Source: VAZQ01 sp035263865
Lineage (GTDB): Bacteria; Pseudomonadota; Alphaproteobacteria; Rhizobiales; Xanthobacteraceae
NCBI GenBank assembly: GCA_035263865.1
Contig: DATFQX010000216.1
Span: 1 to 64,000, forward strand
Length of the DNA stretch: 64,000 nucleotides
Direction: 5' to 3'
Positions 26,354-35,824 of this stretch are shown in pieces. Positions within the stretch are counted from its first letter, which is position 1, and every line of letters starts with the position of its first letter. The notes beneath the pieces are model-generated. The model worked only from the letters and a program-made list of their open reading frames with translations, did no database searches and was not told the DNA's origin. The position numbers were made by a program, and so were the translations under genes.

Positions 26354-26354
26354 T

Positions 26355-27248
26355 CTAAGCCGCCTTCTTCCTGCCCTTGGGCTGCACCTCGGCCGTGTAG
26401 TCGGCCATGAGCTGCTCGGTGATGGCGGTGGGCGTAAACTTCCACTGCGCGATCTCCGATACAGCCGTGACCTCAGCGGCGCTGCCGGTGATGAAGCACT
26501 CCGAGAACTGGGTGAGCTCATCGGGCATGATGCGACGCTCGATCACCTCGATGCCCCGCTTCTTCGCAAGCTCGATGGCCGTGCGACGGGTGATACCATC
26601 GAGGAAGCAATCGGCGATCGGCGTGTGAATCTTGCCGTCCCTGATGAACAAAATGTTGGCGCCGGTGCATTCCGCGACGCGGCCTTGCCAGTCCAGCATC
26701 ATGGCATCCGCATATCCTTTGCGCTCGGCGATATGCTTGGAAATGGTGCAGATCATGTAGAGGCCGGAGGCCTTCGCGAGCGCGGGCGCGGTTTTCGGGT
26801 CGGGCCTGCGGTAATCCGCGAGATCGAGCCTGATGCCCTTCAAGCGCTGCACGGGGTCGAAATAGCTCGGCCATTGCCAGGTCGCGATGGCGAGATGGAT
26901 CTTATTGTTCTGAGCCGAAACGCCCATCATCTCCGAGCCTCGCCATGACACGGGCCGTACATAGGCGTCGGTTTGCCCATTTTTTTCGAGCACTAGGCGC
27001 TTGGCCGCATCGATCTCGGCGATCGTGTAGGGGATGTCGAAGTCGAGCAGCTCGGCTGACCGCTTCAGCCGCTCCGAATGTTCCGTGCACTTGAAAATTT
27101 CGCCGCCATAGGCGCGCTCCCCCTCGAACACGGAGCTGGCGTAATGCAGACCATGGGACAGCACATGCAGCGTGGCCTCGCCCCACGGCACGAGCTTGCC
27201 GTCATACCAGATCACCCCCTCAAGGCGGTCATAAGGTTTCTCTGCCAT
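26355..27248 (-). CDS. ilvE: Branched-chain amino acid aminotransferase
   Basis: This 297-residue fold-type IV PLP enzyme catalyses the last step of Val, Leu and Ile synthesis. The catalytic lysine is Lys171 in CTISKHIAERKGYADAM. Other conserved blocks are SVFEGERAY (about 39-47), the AECTGANILFI segment and FLDGITRRTAIELA, which includes the PLP phosphate contact. The length fits the family. It is divergent from the MarR regulator gene with 169 bp between starts. No leader-peptide attenuator is evident. Confidence 0.95.
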   Translation of the reverse strand: MAEKPYDRLEGVIWYDGKLVPWGEATLHVLSHGLHYASSVFEGERAYGGEIFKCTEHSERLKRSAELLDFDIPYTIAEIDAAKRLVLEKNGQTDAYVRPVSWRGSEMMGVSAQNNKIHLAIATWQWPSYFDPVQRLKGIRLDLADYRRPDPKTAPALAKASGLYMICTISKHIAERKGYADAMMLDWQGRVAECTGANILFIRDGKIHTPIADCFLDGITRRTAIELAKKRGIEVIERRIMPDELTQFSECFITGSAAEVTAVSEIAQWKFTPTAITEQLMADYTAEVQPKGRKKAA

Positions 27249-27417
27249 GTGATTCCGTCCTTATACTTTTGCGTCGCGGGGCGACACCCGGTATGTTTTG
27301 CTCCGACCATGAGAGCGCGCGCGGGCCGCGGGTGCAATCGGTTCGGAGCGGCGCCGCGGGTACGATCGTTTCGTAGCAGCCGCCTCTTGGATAACAATCT
27401 GTCCGAAATATGTCAAT

Positions 27418-27963
27418 ATGGCTGACCTAACTGTTCCAGTCGCAGCCGACCGGGCCTTGTCGAGCGCGGAAGGGGTGCCTCGCGCGCAGGAACCTATCTG
27501 GGACATCATTGAGCTACTGTTTTTCGCCTATCGGGATTTCACCGGCGACCCCGACGACGTGCTGGCGAAGTTGGGTTTTGGCCGTGCGCACCACCGGGTG
27601 CTGCATTTCGTCAACCGTAATCCCGGTATGAAGGTTGCGGACCTGCTCGACATCCTGAAAATCACCAAACAGTCGCTCGGCCGGGTGCTCAAACAGCTCA
27701 TCGACCAGGGCTATATCGTGCAAAAGGAGGGGGTGAATGATCGGCGCCAGCGCCTGCTCTACGTCACGACGAAAGGGGAGGGCTTGGCAATGAAGCTCGC
27801 GGGCCTGCAAACCGCCCGCATCGCGCGTGCTCTCTCCGAGATGGGGCCCGACGCCCACGATACCGCCCGCCGATTTCTGACTGCGATGCTCAATACCGAG
27901 CACCGCGACACCGTGCTGCGTTTCATCGCCCGCGCTGACCGCGCGCGGCGGGCGCGTGGCTGA
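27418..27963 (+). CDS. MarR-family transcriptional regulator
   Basis: This 181-residue winged-helix DNA-binding protein has the recognition region LLDILKITKQSLGRVLKQLIDQGYIVQ in parts (about residues 77-103), and the wing KEGVNDRRQRLLYVTTKGEG (about 104-123). It starts a three-gene plus-strand cluster with a two-component system 12 bp downstream. There is no ribosome site before the ATG, which is embedded in AT-rich ATATGTCAATATG, so initiation may be leaderless or weak. The target and ligand are unknown. It may govern the downstream sensor pair, itself or ilvE. Confidence 0.92.
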   Translation: MADLTVPVAADRALSSAEGVPRAQEPIWDIIELLFFAYRDFTGDPDDVLAKLGFGRAHHRVLHFVNRNPGMKVADLLDILKITKQSLGRVLKQLIDQGYIVQKEGVNDRRQRLLYVTTKGEGLAMKLAGLQTARIARALSEMGPDAHDTARRFLTAMLNTEHRDTVLRFIARADRARRARG

Positions 27964-27975
27964 GCCGAGGCAGCC

Positions 27976-28692
27976 ATGCGCGGCGTGAGCACGGCATCGG
28001 CGGCTCTTCCCGACGACGCTCCACATTTGCTGGTAGTAGACGACGACCGCCGCATCCGTAATCTGCTCTCGCGTTTCTTGTTCGGCGAAGGTTACCGCGT
28101 CACCACTGCGGAAACGGCCGCGGACGCGCGCGCCAAACTTGGCGGCCTGCGGTTCGACCTTTTGATCCTCGATGTCATGATGCCCGGAGAGACCGGCTTC
28201 GATCTCGCGCGCGACCTGCGCGCGTCCTCGAGCGTGCCGATCATCATGCTCACCGCTCGCGACGAAGCGCACAGCCGGATCGAGGGCTTGACCATCGGCG
28301 CCGACGACTATGTGAGCAAGCCATTTGAGCCGAGAGAGCTCTCGCTGCGCATTGCCGGTATTTTACGGCGTACCCGCCCGGCGGCGGCTCCGGTACCAGA
28401 ATCGGTCCGCTTCGGTGAATTCCGGTTCCACCTGGTCCGCGGCGAGCTCAAGCGCGGTGAGAAGGTCGTGCGGATCACCGATCGCGAGCGCGAAATGCTG
28501 CGCCTGCTCGCAGCAACGCCCGGTGAGACAGTCGCGCGGCAAACGCTCGCCGGCAATGACGGCGCAATCGGTGAGCGCGCCGTTGACGTGCAGGTCAATC
28601 GCTTGCGCCGCAAGATCGAGCAGGATCCGGCCAATCCGCTTCTGGTGCAGACGGTGCGCGGCATCGGATATCGCCTGGTAACGTCGCCATGA
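27976..28692 (+). CDS. OmpR-type response regulator
   Basis: This 238-residue protein has an N-terminal receiver domain with acidic pocket VVDDD (about 20-24), phosphoacceptor Asp66 in LILDVMMPG, and conserved lysine in VSKPFEPREL (about residue 115). The C-terminal OmpR/PhoB winged helix has DVQVNRLRRKIE and QTVRGIGYRL near the end. It overlaps the histidine kinase gene by four bases (ATGA), so the two are translationally coupled. The signal and regulon cannot be inferred. Confidence 0.95.
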   Translation: MRGVSTASAALPDDAPHLLVVDDDRRIRNLLSRFLFGEGYRVTTAETAADARAKLGGLRFDLLILDVMMPGETGFDLARDLRASSSVPIIMLTARDEAHSRIEGLTIGADDYVSKPFEPRELSLRIAGILRRTRPAAAPVPESVRFGEFRFHLVRGELKRGEKVVRITDREREMLRLLAATPGETVARQTLAGNDGAIGERAVDVQVNRLRRKIEQDPANPLLVQTVRGIGYRLVTSP

Positions 28693-30092
28693 CCACGCTC
28701 GATGTTGGCATAGCCGCGCTGCGCTCGAGCCTGAGCGCGCTACGCTCGGCCGCGAACCGCGGTTACGAGCTTTACGACCGTAGCAGCGCCACGCTGAAAG
28801 GGGTCATGCCAAAGGGCCTTTACGCGCGCGCGTTGTTGATCATCATCGCGCCCATGGTGGTGCTGCAATCGGTCGTCGCCTTCATGTTCATGGAGAGGCA
28901 CTACAACGCGGTCACGCAGCGGCTCTCCGCCGGCGTGGTGCAGGACATCGCCACGTTGATCGAGATCGACAAGGCGCTTCCCCAGGACCATGCGCTGGTG
29001 CGGCGTATCGCGCAAGACAAGCTCGGTCTGGTGGTCGACTTTCTGCCGGTGACCGAGTTGCCGCCTCCGGGGCCCAAGCCGTTCTTCTCGCTCGTTGATC
29101 AGGCATTGTCTGACGAGGTCAGAAAGCAGATCGGTCGGCCGTTCTGGATCGATACGGTCGGTCGGTCGGCTCTGCTCGAAATACGTGTCAAGCTCGACAA
29201 TGCGGTGATGCGTGTCTTCGCACCCCGTCGCGCCGCTTATGTCTCGAACTCGCACATTTTTCTGGCGTGGATGGTCGGCACCTCACTGGTGCTGATTACC
29301 GTGGCGGTGCTGTTCCTGCGCAACCAGATCAGACCGATTCTGCGATTGGCGGACGCGGCTGAAAGCTTCGGCAAGGGGCGCGAAGTGCCCGACTTTCGCC
29401 CGCGCGGCGCGCGCGAGGTTCGACGCGCTGCGGTTGCGTTCATCGAGATGAAGCGTCGCATCGAGCGCGCGCTGGAACAGCGCACCGCGATGTTGGCGGG
29501 AGTTTCGCACGACCTGCGCACCATCCTCACGCGTTTCAAGCTCGAGCTTGCCCTTATCGGCGAGAGCCCCGAAGTCGAGGCGATGAAGAAGGATGTGGAC
29601 GAGATGGGCCGCATGCTGGAAGCTTATCTCGCGTTCGCGCGCGGGGATTCGGGCGAGCAGTCGGCGCCAACCGACATGGGGGCCTTCCTCGAAGAACTCA
29701 AGACCGACGCCGAGCGCAACGGTCACAAGTCGAGTGTGTACTTCCGCGGCCATCCGATCGTTACCGTGCGGCCCGCTGCGTTCAAGCGCTGCCTTGGCAA
29801 CCTCGTGGCGAACGCCGCGCGGCATGCGCCGTCGATCTCGATTACGGGACATCGCGACCACCGCTGGCTCACGGTAACCGTGGACGACGACGGCCCGGGC
29901 ATTGCGCCGCATCTGCGCGAGGAGGTGTTCAAGCCGTTCTTGCGGCTCGACGATGCGCGCAACCAGGACGAAGGCGGCACCGGGCTGGGGCTTGCCATCG
30001 CGCGCGACATCGCCCGCTCCCACGGCGGGGACATCACGTTATCGGACAGTCCGCTCGGAGGATTGCGCGCGACGGTGCGAGTGCCGGTTTAG
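28689..30092 (+). CDS. EnvZ-like sensor histidine kinase
   Basis: This 467-residue inner-membrane kinase has two transmembrane segments (about 46-66 and 190-211) bracketing a periplasmic sensor of roughly 125 residues, a HAMP linker (about 212-262), and an H-box with His274 in AGVSHDLRTIL. The catalytic domain carries the N box NLVANAARH, the G1 box DDDGPGIA and the G2 box GTGLGLAIA. It is coupled to the upstream response regulator. Its stop overlaps the stop of the convergent TetR gene. Periplasmic sequence gives no clue to the signal. Confidence 0.95.
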   Translation: MTTLDVGIAALRSSLSALRSAANRGYELYDRSSATLKGVMPKGLYARALLIIIAPMVVLQSVVAFMFMERHYNAVTQRLSAGVVQDIATLIEIDKALPQDHALVRRIAQDKLGLVVDFLPVTELPPPGPKPFFSLVDQALSDEVRKQIGRPFWIDTVGRSALLEIRVKLDNAVMRVFAPRRAAYVSNSHIFLAWMVGTSLVLITVAVLFLRNQIRPILRLADAAESFGKGREVPDFRPRGAREVRRAAVAFIEMKRRIERALEQRTAMLAGVSHDLRTILTRFKLELALIGESPEVEAMKKDVDEMGRMLEAYLAFARGDSGEQSAPTDMGAFLEELKTDAERNGHKSSVYFRGHPIVTVRPAAFKRCLGNLVANAARHAPSISITGHRDHRWLTVTVDDDGPGIAPHLREEVFKPFLRLDDARNQDEGGTGLGLAIARDIARSHGGDITLSDSPLGGLRATVRVPV

Positions 30093-30772
30093 GCCGCGAC
30101 CCCCTCGCCTCTTTCGCGCCGCTGCCGCGGGCGGCAAACGGAGGCGGGAATCCGGAGGAGATCATCAAGCAAGCCCGACCAGCGCTGTCCGCGTGCGAGC
30201 GCACGGTCGAGCGCCGCCATGGTGCGGGCAAGCCCACGATCCTGGTCGTCGATCCAGGTCCGCAGAACCGATGCGAACAGCAGCGCAAGCCCTTGGGCAC
30301 GCAGCATGCCGCGCGGGCCGGCGGCAGCGATGTCGGCCGCGGTCAGCATCCATTGCTGCGAGCGCACGGAAAGCGAGTTGAGGGCGAAGGCCAGTGCTGG
30401 ATTGCGGCTGGCCGAGCGCACCAGCGAGCGTACGGCGGCTTTATGCGGCGCGAGCAATTCGAGGCGGCGCATCAGCACGTCGAATAGTCGCTCTCGCGGC
30501 GGTTCATCCGCTAGATCCGCATCGCCGCCGGCAAGCACCGCGCGGTCGGTCTCTCGCATTTGCGCGGCGAGGATGGCGAGCGTCGAAGCGAATGTGCCGC
30601 GCAGCTCGGAGAGCGATACGTGTGCTGATTTGGCGATCTCAGCAAAGCCGATGCGCTCGAAAGGCTTTTCCGCCAGCAGTGCCATGAAAGCATCGATGAT
30701 CCGCTCGCGCTCGGATTTGCTGCTGCGCGATGCGGGACGGGCAGCTGACTTGCGCGAAGTTTTGCGAGCCAT
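30089..30772 (-). CDS. TetR-family regulator with COQ9-like C-terminal domain
   Basis: This 227-residue protein has an Arg/Lys-rich N-terminus, then a TetR helix-turn-helix (RERIIDAFMALLAEKPFERI with IGFAEIAKSAHVS). The C-terminal half (RTWIDDQDRGLARTMAALDRALARGQRW) resembles the C-terminal part of COQ9-type proteins, which share the TetR fold and act in ubiquinone synthesis. I call it a regulator because the helix-turn-helix looks intact. A lipid-binding role cannot be excluded. I prefer the ATG at 30772 over the in-frame start at 30805. Confidence 0.85.
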   Translation of the reverse strand: MARKTSRKSAARPASRSSKSERERIIDAFMALLAEKPFERIGFAEIAKSAHVSLSELRGTFASTLAILAAQMRETDRAVLAGGDADLADEPPRERLFDVLMRRLELLAPHKAAVRSLVRSASRNPALAFALNSLSVRSQQWMLTAADIAAAGPRGMLRAQGLALLFASVLRTWIDDQDRGLARTMAALDRALARGQRWSGLLDDLLRIPASVCRPRQRRERGEGVAA

Positions 30773-30919
30773 GGCCGAACTCCTGAGCGGTTTCGTGAAA
30801 TCCAATCTAGGTCGGCATGCCCTGGCATTCCAGGGCTGTAGCCCTTTTCTTCGGCGCCGTGCTGCACGAGACGCCGGCAGACGAATGACATTGGTTCAAC
30901 GAAGCGCCGAGCGAATGGT

Positions 30920-31771
30920 TCACCCAGCGAGATCCCGCGAGCGCTTGGTCGCGGCGGCGATGGCCGCAGTCATCAGGCGTTCGAGGCCGTCCTGTGCCAT
31001 CAGGACTTCCAGCGCGGCCGCGGTGGTGCCTCCAGGCGAGGTGACGTTCTGCCGCAAACTTGCGGCATCGAGAGCTGAGCGATTGAGGAGTTCGCCGGCG
31101 CCGCTAACGGTGGCGCGCGCGAGCGTAGCGGCAAGCCGCGGCGGCAGACCGGCGGCGGCGCCGGCGCGCGCCATGGCCTCGGCGAGCAGGAACACGTAGG
31201 CCGGTCCCGAGCCGGAAAGCGCGGTGACCGCGTCCATGAGCGCCTCGTCCGAGATCCATTCGACCGCGCCGACTGCTGACAGCAACGCATCGACGAGCGC
31301 GCGCTGCTCGGGCGACACGCGCGCGGTTGCGACCGCGACTGTTATGCCGCGGCCGATCGCGGCCGGAGTGTTCGGCATGGCCCGAACGAGCGCGGCGCCC
31401 GGCAAGTTGTCTGCGAGGAACCGCAATGTCCGCCCCGCCATGATCGACAGGACCACGGTCGTGGCGGCTACGAACGGCGCCAGGGAGGCCAACACCTCAG
31501 GGGCGATCTGCGGCTTGACCGCCACCACCGCGGCGGCGGTGTCGCCGACCGAATCGCGGGGCGGATTGAGGCGCAGACCGCGCTCGGTGAGCGCCTCGAT
31601 GTCCAGGCTGGGTTGCGGTTCGAGCACCACGACTTTGGCAGGAGAAAGCCCGAGTGCCATCCAGCCTTGCAGCAGGGCACCCCCCATCTTACCGGCGCCG
31701 GCGAGCAAGATGATCTTCGATAGGTCGGCTAGCGGGTGCACCATCGTCTGCGGATTCGCTGCTGAGCTCAT
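30920..31771 (-). CDS. proC: Pyrroline-5-carboxylate reductase
   Basis: This 283-residue enzyme reduces pyrroline-5-carboxylate to proline with NAD(P)H. The dinucleotide motif is ILLAGAGKMGGALLQGW (near residues 22-38). The family block VRAMPNTPAAIGRG (about 120-133) and the C-terminal signature with ALSGSGPAYVFLLAEA and then NVTSPGGTTAAALEVL are present. I chose the ATG at 31771 over the GTG at 31780. It lies downstream of the YbjN-domain gene on the same strand, a pairing seen in other members of the order, so they may be co-transcribed. Confidence 0.95.
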   Translation of the reverse strand: MSSAANPQTMVHPLADLSKIILLAGAGKMGGALLQGWMALGLSPAKVVVLEPQPSLDIEALTERGLRLNPPRDSVGDTAAAVVAVKPQIAPEVLASLAPFVAATTVVLSIMAGRTLRFLADNLPGAALVRAMPNTPAAIGRGITVAVATARVSPEQRALVDALLSAVGAVEWISDEALMDAVTALSGSGPAYVFLLAEAMARAGAAAGLPPRLAATLARATVSGAGELLNRSALDAASLRQNVTSPGGTTAAALEVLMAQDGLERLMTAAIAAATKRSRDLAG

Positions 31772-31869
31772 GATCTGCACTCTTAGCCGCGTGGTCCAGG
31801 CTGATCCGGGTTCCGCGTGTCAATTGTTGCGCGGGTCACGCCCGCGCAGACGTGAGCAGGTCGCCGAGC

Positions 31870-32370
31870 TTATGCCTGTCCCCGCGTGTCAAACATGGCG
31901 GCGTCGAGCGCCGCGCGCGCCGGCTTCCCTGCCCACACCACGAATTGGAACGCGGGAAAATACCGCTCGCAAGCATCGAGCGCCGTCGCCAGTAATGCCT
32001 CGCATTGCCGGCCCGATGCTTCAACGCCGCCGGTGAGCATCAGTGCGTGGCGGTACATAACAAGCCCGTCGTGGGTCCACAGATCGAAATGTCCGATCCA
32101 CATCTGCTCGTTGATCAGCGAGATGAGCTGCTGCACCTCGCTGCGGCAACGTTCCGGCACTTTCAGTTCGAAGGCGCAGGCGAGATGCAGTGCTTCGATG
32201 TCAAGCATCCAGGTGTAGGAGACCTGGTAATCGGTCCATTTCCCCGCGGCCACAATGGTGATCTCGTCCTCGCCAGCGCGCTCGAATGACCAGCCGTTGG
32301 TGGCAGCCACCCGCTCCACCACCTCGAGCGGATTGCCATAGGGCTGTTCGGCAAAGTCGATGAGGGCCAT
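31870..32370 (-). CDS. YbjN-domain protein
   Basis: This 166-residue protein of the YbjN (type III secretion chaperone-like fold) family has the conserved FERAGEDEITIVAAGKW, SYTWMLDIEALHLACAFELK and LVMYRHALML segments. E. coli YbjN overexpression affects motility and stress responses, but the biochemical role is unknown. I prefer the ATG at 32370 (MALIDFAEQPYG) over 32403. It is 98 bp upstream of proC on the same strand. Confidence 0.88.
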   Translation of the reverse strand: MALIDFAEQPYGNPLEVVERVAATNGWSFERAGEDEITIVAAGKWTDYQVSYTWMLDIEALHLACAFELKVPERCRSEVQQLISLINEQMWIGHFDLWTHDGLVMYRHALMLTGGVEASGRQCEALLATALDACERYFPAFQFVVWAGKPARAALDAAMFDTRGQA

Positions 32371-32654
32371 GCTAGCTCTCCACCTTGGACACGGGATGCG
32401 CACTCAAGCGCACGCACACCACGCCGCTGCTGAGCAGTCCCCGGTGGAGCTGAGTGACCGCTCCGGGGCGAATCACCTAGTGACTCGAATATAACCCCAC
32501 TGATTCCAGTGGCTAAAGCACAATCGAGCTCTATCGCGGTGACTGTTTGGTGGATATCTCGCCGCGCTGGAGTCGTTTCTCCACAGGTTCCGCGACGTGC
32601 AGGCAAGTGGTCGGGAGTTCGTTGCGACTCCCCAGTCCTAATTCCCGAGTCCTG

Positions 32655-33608
32655 TCAGTCGAATAGGCTCGATACCGACTCTTCGGCCGCGGTGCGGCCG
32701 ATGGCTTCGCCGATCAGACTGGCGACCGACAGCATGCGGATATTGCGGGCGACCTTGACAGCCTGCGTGGGCTGGATCGAGTCGGTGATGACCAGCTCCT
32801 TGAGCCGTGAGGCGGTGATGCGGGCGACCGCGCCGCCGGAGAGCACGCCGTGGGTGATGTACGCGTAGACCTCCGTCGCGCCCTTGTCCAACAGCGCATC
32901 CGCGGCGTTCACAACGGTTCCGCCGGAATCAATGATGTCGTCGACCAAGATGCAGGTATAGCCTTCGACCTCGCCGATAACGTTCATGACTTCGGACTCG
33001 CCGGCGCGCTCGCGTCGTTTGTCGACGATCGCGAGCGGCGCGTTGATGCGCTTGGCGAGCCCCCGCGCCCGGCCGACGCCGCCTACGTCGGGCGAGACCA
33101 CCATCACCTTACCGACATCAAAACGCTGCTTGATGTCACGCACCATCATCGGTGCGGCATAGAGATTATCTGTCGGAATGTCGAAAAAACCCTGAATCTG
33201 ACCGGCGTGGAGATCAAGCGTCATGACGCGATCGGCGCCGGCGCGGGTGATCAGGTTGGATACAAGCTTGGCCGAGATCGGCGTGCGCGGCGCTGGTTTG
33301 CGGTCCTGTCGGGCATAGCCGAAATAGGGAATCACCGCCGTGACGCGCCGCCCGGACGCGCGGCGCAGCGCGTCAATGATGATGAGCAGCTCCATCAAAT
33401 TGTCGTTGGCCGGGAACGAGGTCGACTGGATGACGAAAACGTCGGTGCCGCGCACGTTTTCCTGGATTTCGACGAAAATTTCCATATCGGCGAAGCGGCG
33501 CACGACCGCCTTCGTCAGCGGTGTCGCCAGGTAGGCGGCGATCGCGTCGGCAAGCGCAGGGTTGGAGTTGCCGGCCACAAGCTTGATCGCTCCATTATTG
33601 GGCCGCAT
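32655..33608 (-). CDS. prs: Ribose-phosphate pyrophosphokinase
   Basis: This 317-residue enzyme makes PRPP from ribose-5-phosphate and ATP for purine, pyrimidine, histidine and NAD synthesis. Conserved segments are YFGYARQDRK (about 93-102), the ribose-phosphate loop LDLHAGQIQGFFDIPTDNL in about 129-147, the catalytic flexible loop around VDKRRERAGESE, and the PRPP-binding motif CILVDDIIDSGGT. The length matches class I PRPP synthetases. The 284-bp gap to ybjN (32371-32654) holds no gene. Confidence 0.97.
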   Translation of the reverse strand: MRPNNGAIKLVAGNSNPALADAIAAYLATPLTKAVVRRFADMEIFVEIQENVRGTDVFVIQSTSFPANDNLMELLIIIDALRRASGRRVTAVIPYFGYARQDRKPAPRTPISAKLVSNLITRAGADRVMTLDLHAGQIQGFFDIPTDNLYAAPMMVRDIKQRFDVGKVMVVSPDVGGVGRARGLAKRINAPLAIVDKRRERAGESEVMNVIGEVEGYTCILVDDIIDSGGTVVNAADALLDKGATEVYAYITHGVLSGGAVARITASRLKELVITDSIQPTQAVKVARNIRMLSVASLIGEAIGRTAAEESVSSLFD

Positions 33609-33902
33609 CGTTGTCTCCAGGCGAGAGGCTTCGCGCGCTCGCGGCGCCCTGATAACAAGGAGGCGGTAAGGCTGGCAATATGACCGGCAACGCAGAACGG
33701 TAGTTGTCCCGCTAATTCAACTGCTTCCAGCCCGGTCCAAGCGTTCGGGTGGGCCAATCCTTCCGCTGATCCACAATCCGGCCTGGCGTCGTAGGGCCCG
33801 CCGCGAGAGCTTGTCGGCGAGCCATCTTCTCCATTGAGTTCTTACGAGGGATCGACCATCGGCTCGGGAAACACGCCGTCTTTAACGCGCTGCGCCGATC
33901 GG
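33609..33902. other. Noncoding gap between pgeF and prs
   Basis: I see no convincing gene or strong hairpin. The prs promoter should be here because prs is read away from this gap, but I cannot assign boxes with confidence. Confidence 0.45.
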
Positions 33903-34727
33903 TTACTCGGTCAGCGCGATGGCATTGATGTGGCGTCCGTAGTCGCGCTCACGGCGGTGGGTCGAGCGCCGATAGCTGAAGAACCGCTTCGCATCCGCGT
34001 ACGTGCAATGGCCAAGATCCTCAACGCGGAGGATGCCGGCAGCGCTCAGGCGCGCCGTGATGTAGCCCGGGAGATCGAATAGGGCGTGCGACCGCGTCGT
34101 TGACGGCCGGAAGAAGCGTTCATTGTTCACGTCCTCGGATGTGAAACGCGTCACGAATTCGGGCCCGACCTCGTAATTCGCCTGGCGGATCGTCGGCCCG
34201 AGCGCAACTGCAAGGCGGGCCCGGTGCGCCCCGCAGCGCTCCATAGCCGCGATCGTCGCTTCAAGGACGCCGCTTGCCGCGCCGCGCCAGCCGGCATGGG
34301 CTGCGCCGATCACGCCGGCGGTTGCGTCGGCGAACAGGACGGGCGCGCAATCGGCGGTGGTGACGCCAATAGCCAGTCGCGGCACGGCCGTCACGATTGC
34401 GTCGGCGCGAGGCCTCTCGTGCGCCTCCCATGGCCGGTCGATCGTCACCACGTCTGGCGAATGGATCTGGTAGGCGGTGAGCAGGCAGTGCGGGGCGACC
34501 TCGAGCGCCGACGCCATGCGCGCACGGTTCTCGGCAACGTTGGCCGGTGCATCATCGGATCCAGGCCCGCCGTTGAGGCTGGCATAGACTCCCTCCGAGA
34601 CGCCGCCCTCGCGCGTGAAGAAGGCATGGCGCACGCGCTCGAGCGCGCGAAGCGAAGTGGCCTGCAGCATGCCTGCCATTGTCGCGTGCCCGGTTTGCTT
34701 GCGGGAATGTCCTGGTCGCACTCTCAC
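33903..34727 (-). CDS. pgeF: Peptidoglycan editing factor PgeF (YfiH/laccase domain)
   Basis: This 274-residue protein of the Cu-oxidase_4/YfiH family hydrolyses wrongly incorporated or non-canonical stem peptides in E. coli cell-wall precursors, and relatives show purine-nucleoside activities. The typical blocks are RVRHAFFTREGGVS (about 32-45), TTADCAPVLFAD, GAAHAGWRGAASGVLE with the metal-site His, and LGPTIRQANYEVGPEF with HCTYAD near the C-terminus. The GTG at 34727 overlaps the upstream midA stop (GTGA). A start at 34679 (MAGMLQATSL) is equally consistent with the family. Confidence 0.92.
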   Translation of the reverse strand: MRVRPGHSRKQTGHATMAGMLQATSLRALERVRHAFFTREGGVSEGVYASLNGGPGSDDAPANVAENRARMASALEVAPHCLLTAYQIHSPDVVTIDRPWEAHERPRADAIVTAVPRLAIGVTTADCAPVLFADATAGVIGAAHAGWRGAASGVLEATIAAMERCGAHRARLAVALGPTIRQANYEVGPEFVTRFTSEDVNNERFFRPSTTRSHALFDLPGYITARLSAAGILRVEDLGHCTYADAKRFFSYRRSTHRRERDYGRHINAIALTE

Positions 34728-35824
34728 GCCTCGAAGCCGGGCAGGCGCTCGAGCTGCGGCTCGGCCACCGCGATGGCTTTGAACAGTCGGCCCATTCCGG
34801 TGCGGTCCTCGCTGGTGAGACGCACCAGCGCGGCGTCGATCACATCGCCGTATTCGGGAGGCGCGGCCGACTTGAGCGCCGCCGCGCGCTGCTCGACGCC
34901 CAGCCGGCGCAAGAATTCGCCCTGCGGCACGGGCCCGTGTACCCGCGCGCCCATGCCTTCGGCTGCGTGTGCCAGCGCTTCAAAATCAACGTGCGCCGTG
35001 AGATCGACCAGGCCAGGCGCCGACAGGGGCTCGGCGAATTGATGTTCTCCGACGGCTTGCAGCGTCTCCCCGAGCGCGCTCTCGGCGTGGCCATAGTCGA
35101 TGATCAGCGCGGCGCCGCCATGGCGCGCGACGCGTCGGCCGATCTCGAGCGCGATATTGTCGGCACGCCACTCGAAGATCTCGGCGATCTTAGCTGCGCG
35201 CAATCTTCGTGGCAGAAGCTTGTCGAACAGCGGGATCGGATCACGATCGATGCTGAAATGTAACTTGTCGTCCTCGCCAATCTTGATCACCCGTTCGTGC
35301 CAGCCATCGGCGCACATGACCGCCTGATGGACAGGCAGTGCATCGAAGAATTCATTGGCAAGCACGATCAGCACCCCGTCGGGAACGACCTCGATCGAGC
35401 GATGCCACGATACCGGCACGTTGCCGGCGCCCAAAGCCTGGCGCTGCAGACGCTCGAGCACCGGGCTGATCTCGATCAAATGAAGATCGATCGCGGCGCG
35501 GAAGTCAGGCACTACCTTAGCTGCCCGCAGCACGTCGACCATCATCGTGCCGCGCCCCGGTCCGAACTCGACTAGGCTGACCTTTCCCGGCGACCCCATC
35601 GCCCGCCAGGTCGCGGCCGCCCACAGGCCGATCAGCTCGCCGAACATCTGACTGATCTCGGGCGCCGTCGTAAAGTCGCCCGCCGCCCCAAACGCGTCGC
35701 GCGTCGCGTAGTAACCACGCTCCGGATCGGTAAGGCAAAACTCCATGTATTGCGCCACAGGCATCGGGCCGCCGACCGCAATACGCCGCCGAATCTCCAT
35801 TTCGAGCGTGGCAGTGTCCATCAT
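34724..35824 (-). CDS. SAM-dependent methyltransferase, MidA/NDUFAF7 family
   Basis: This 366-residue protein resembles mitochondrial NDUFAF7/MidA, which methylates an arginine of a complex I subunit. Characteristic are MPVAQYMEFCLTDPERGYY (about 21-39), GDFTTAPEISQMFGE (about 48-62), the SAM loop VEFGPGRGTMM (about 82-92) and LANEFFDALPVHQ (about 145-157). I chose the start at 35824 because it overlaps the lgt stop codon (ATGATGGAC against TGA). The upstream extension of this open frame is lgt read out of frame. It sits in the lgt-midA-pgeF operon, conserved in alphaproteobacteria. Confidence 0.93.
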   Translation of the reverse strand: MMDTATLEMEIRRRIAVGGPMPVAQYMEFCLTDPERGYYATRDAFGAAGDFTTAPEISQMFGELIGLWAAATWRAMGSPGKVSLVEFGPGRGTMMVDVLRAAKVVPDFRAAIDLHLIEISPVLERLQRQALGAGNVPVSWHRSIEVVPDGVLIVLANEFFDALPVHQAVMCADGWHERVIKIGEDDKLHFSIDRDPIPLFDKLLPRRLRAAKIAEIFEWRADNIALEIGRRVARHGGAALIIDYGHAESALGETLQAVGEHQFAEPLSAPGLVDLTAHVDFEALAHAAEGMGARVHGPVPQGEFLRRLGVEQRAAALKSAAPPEYGDVIDAALVRLTSEDRTGMGRLFKAIAVAEPQLERLPGFEA

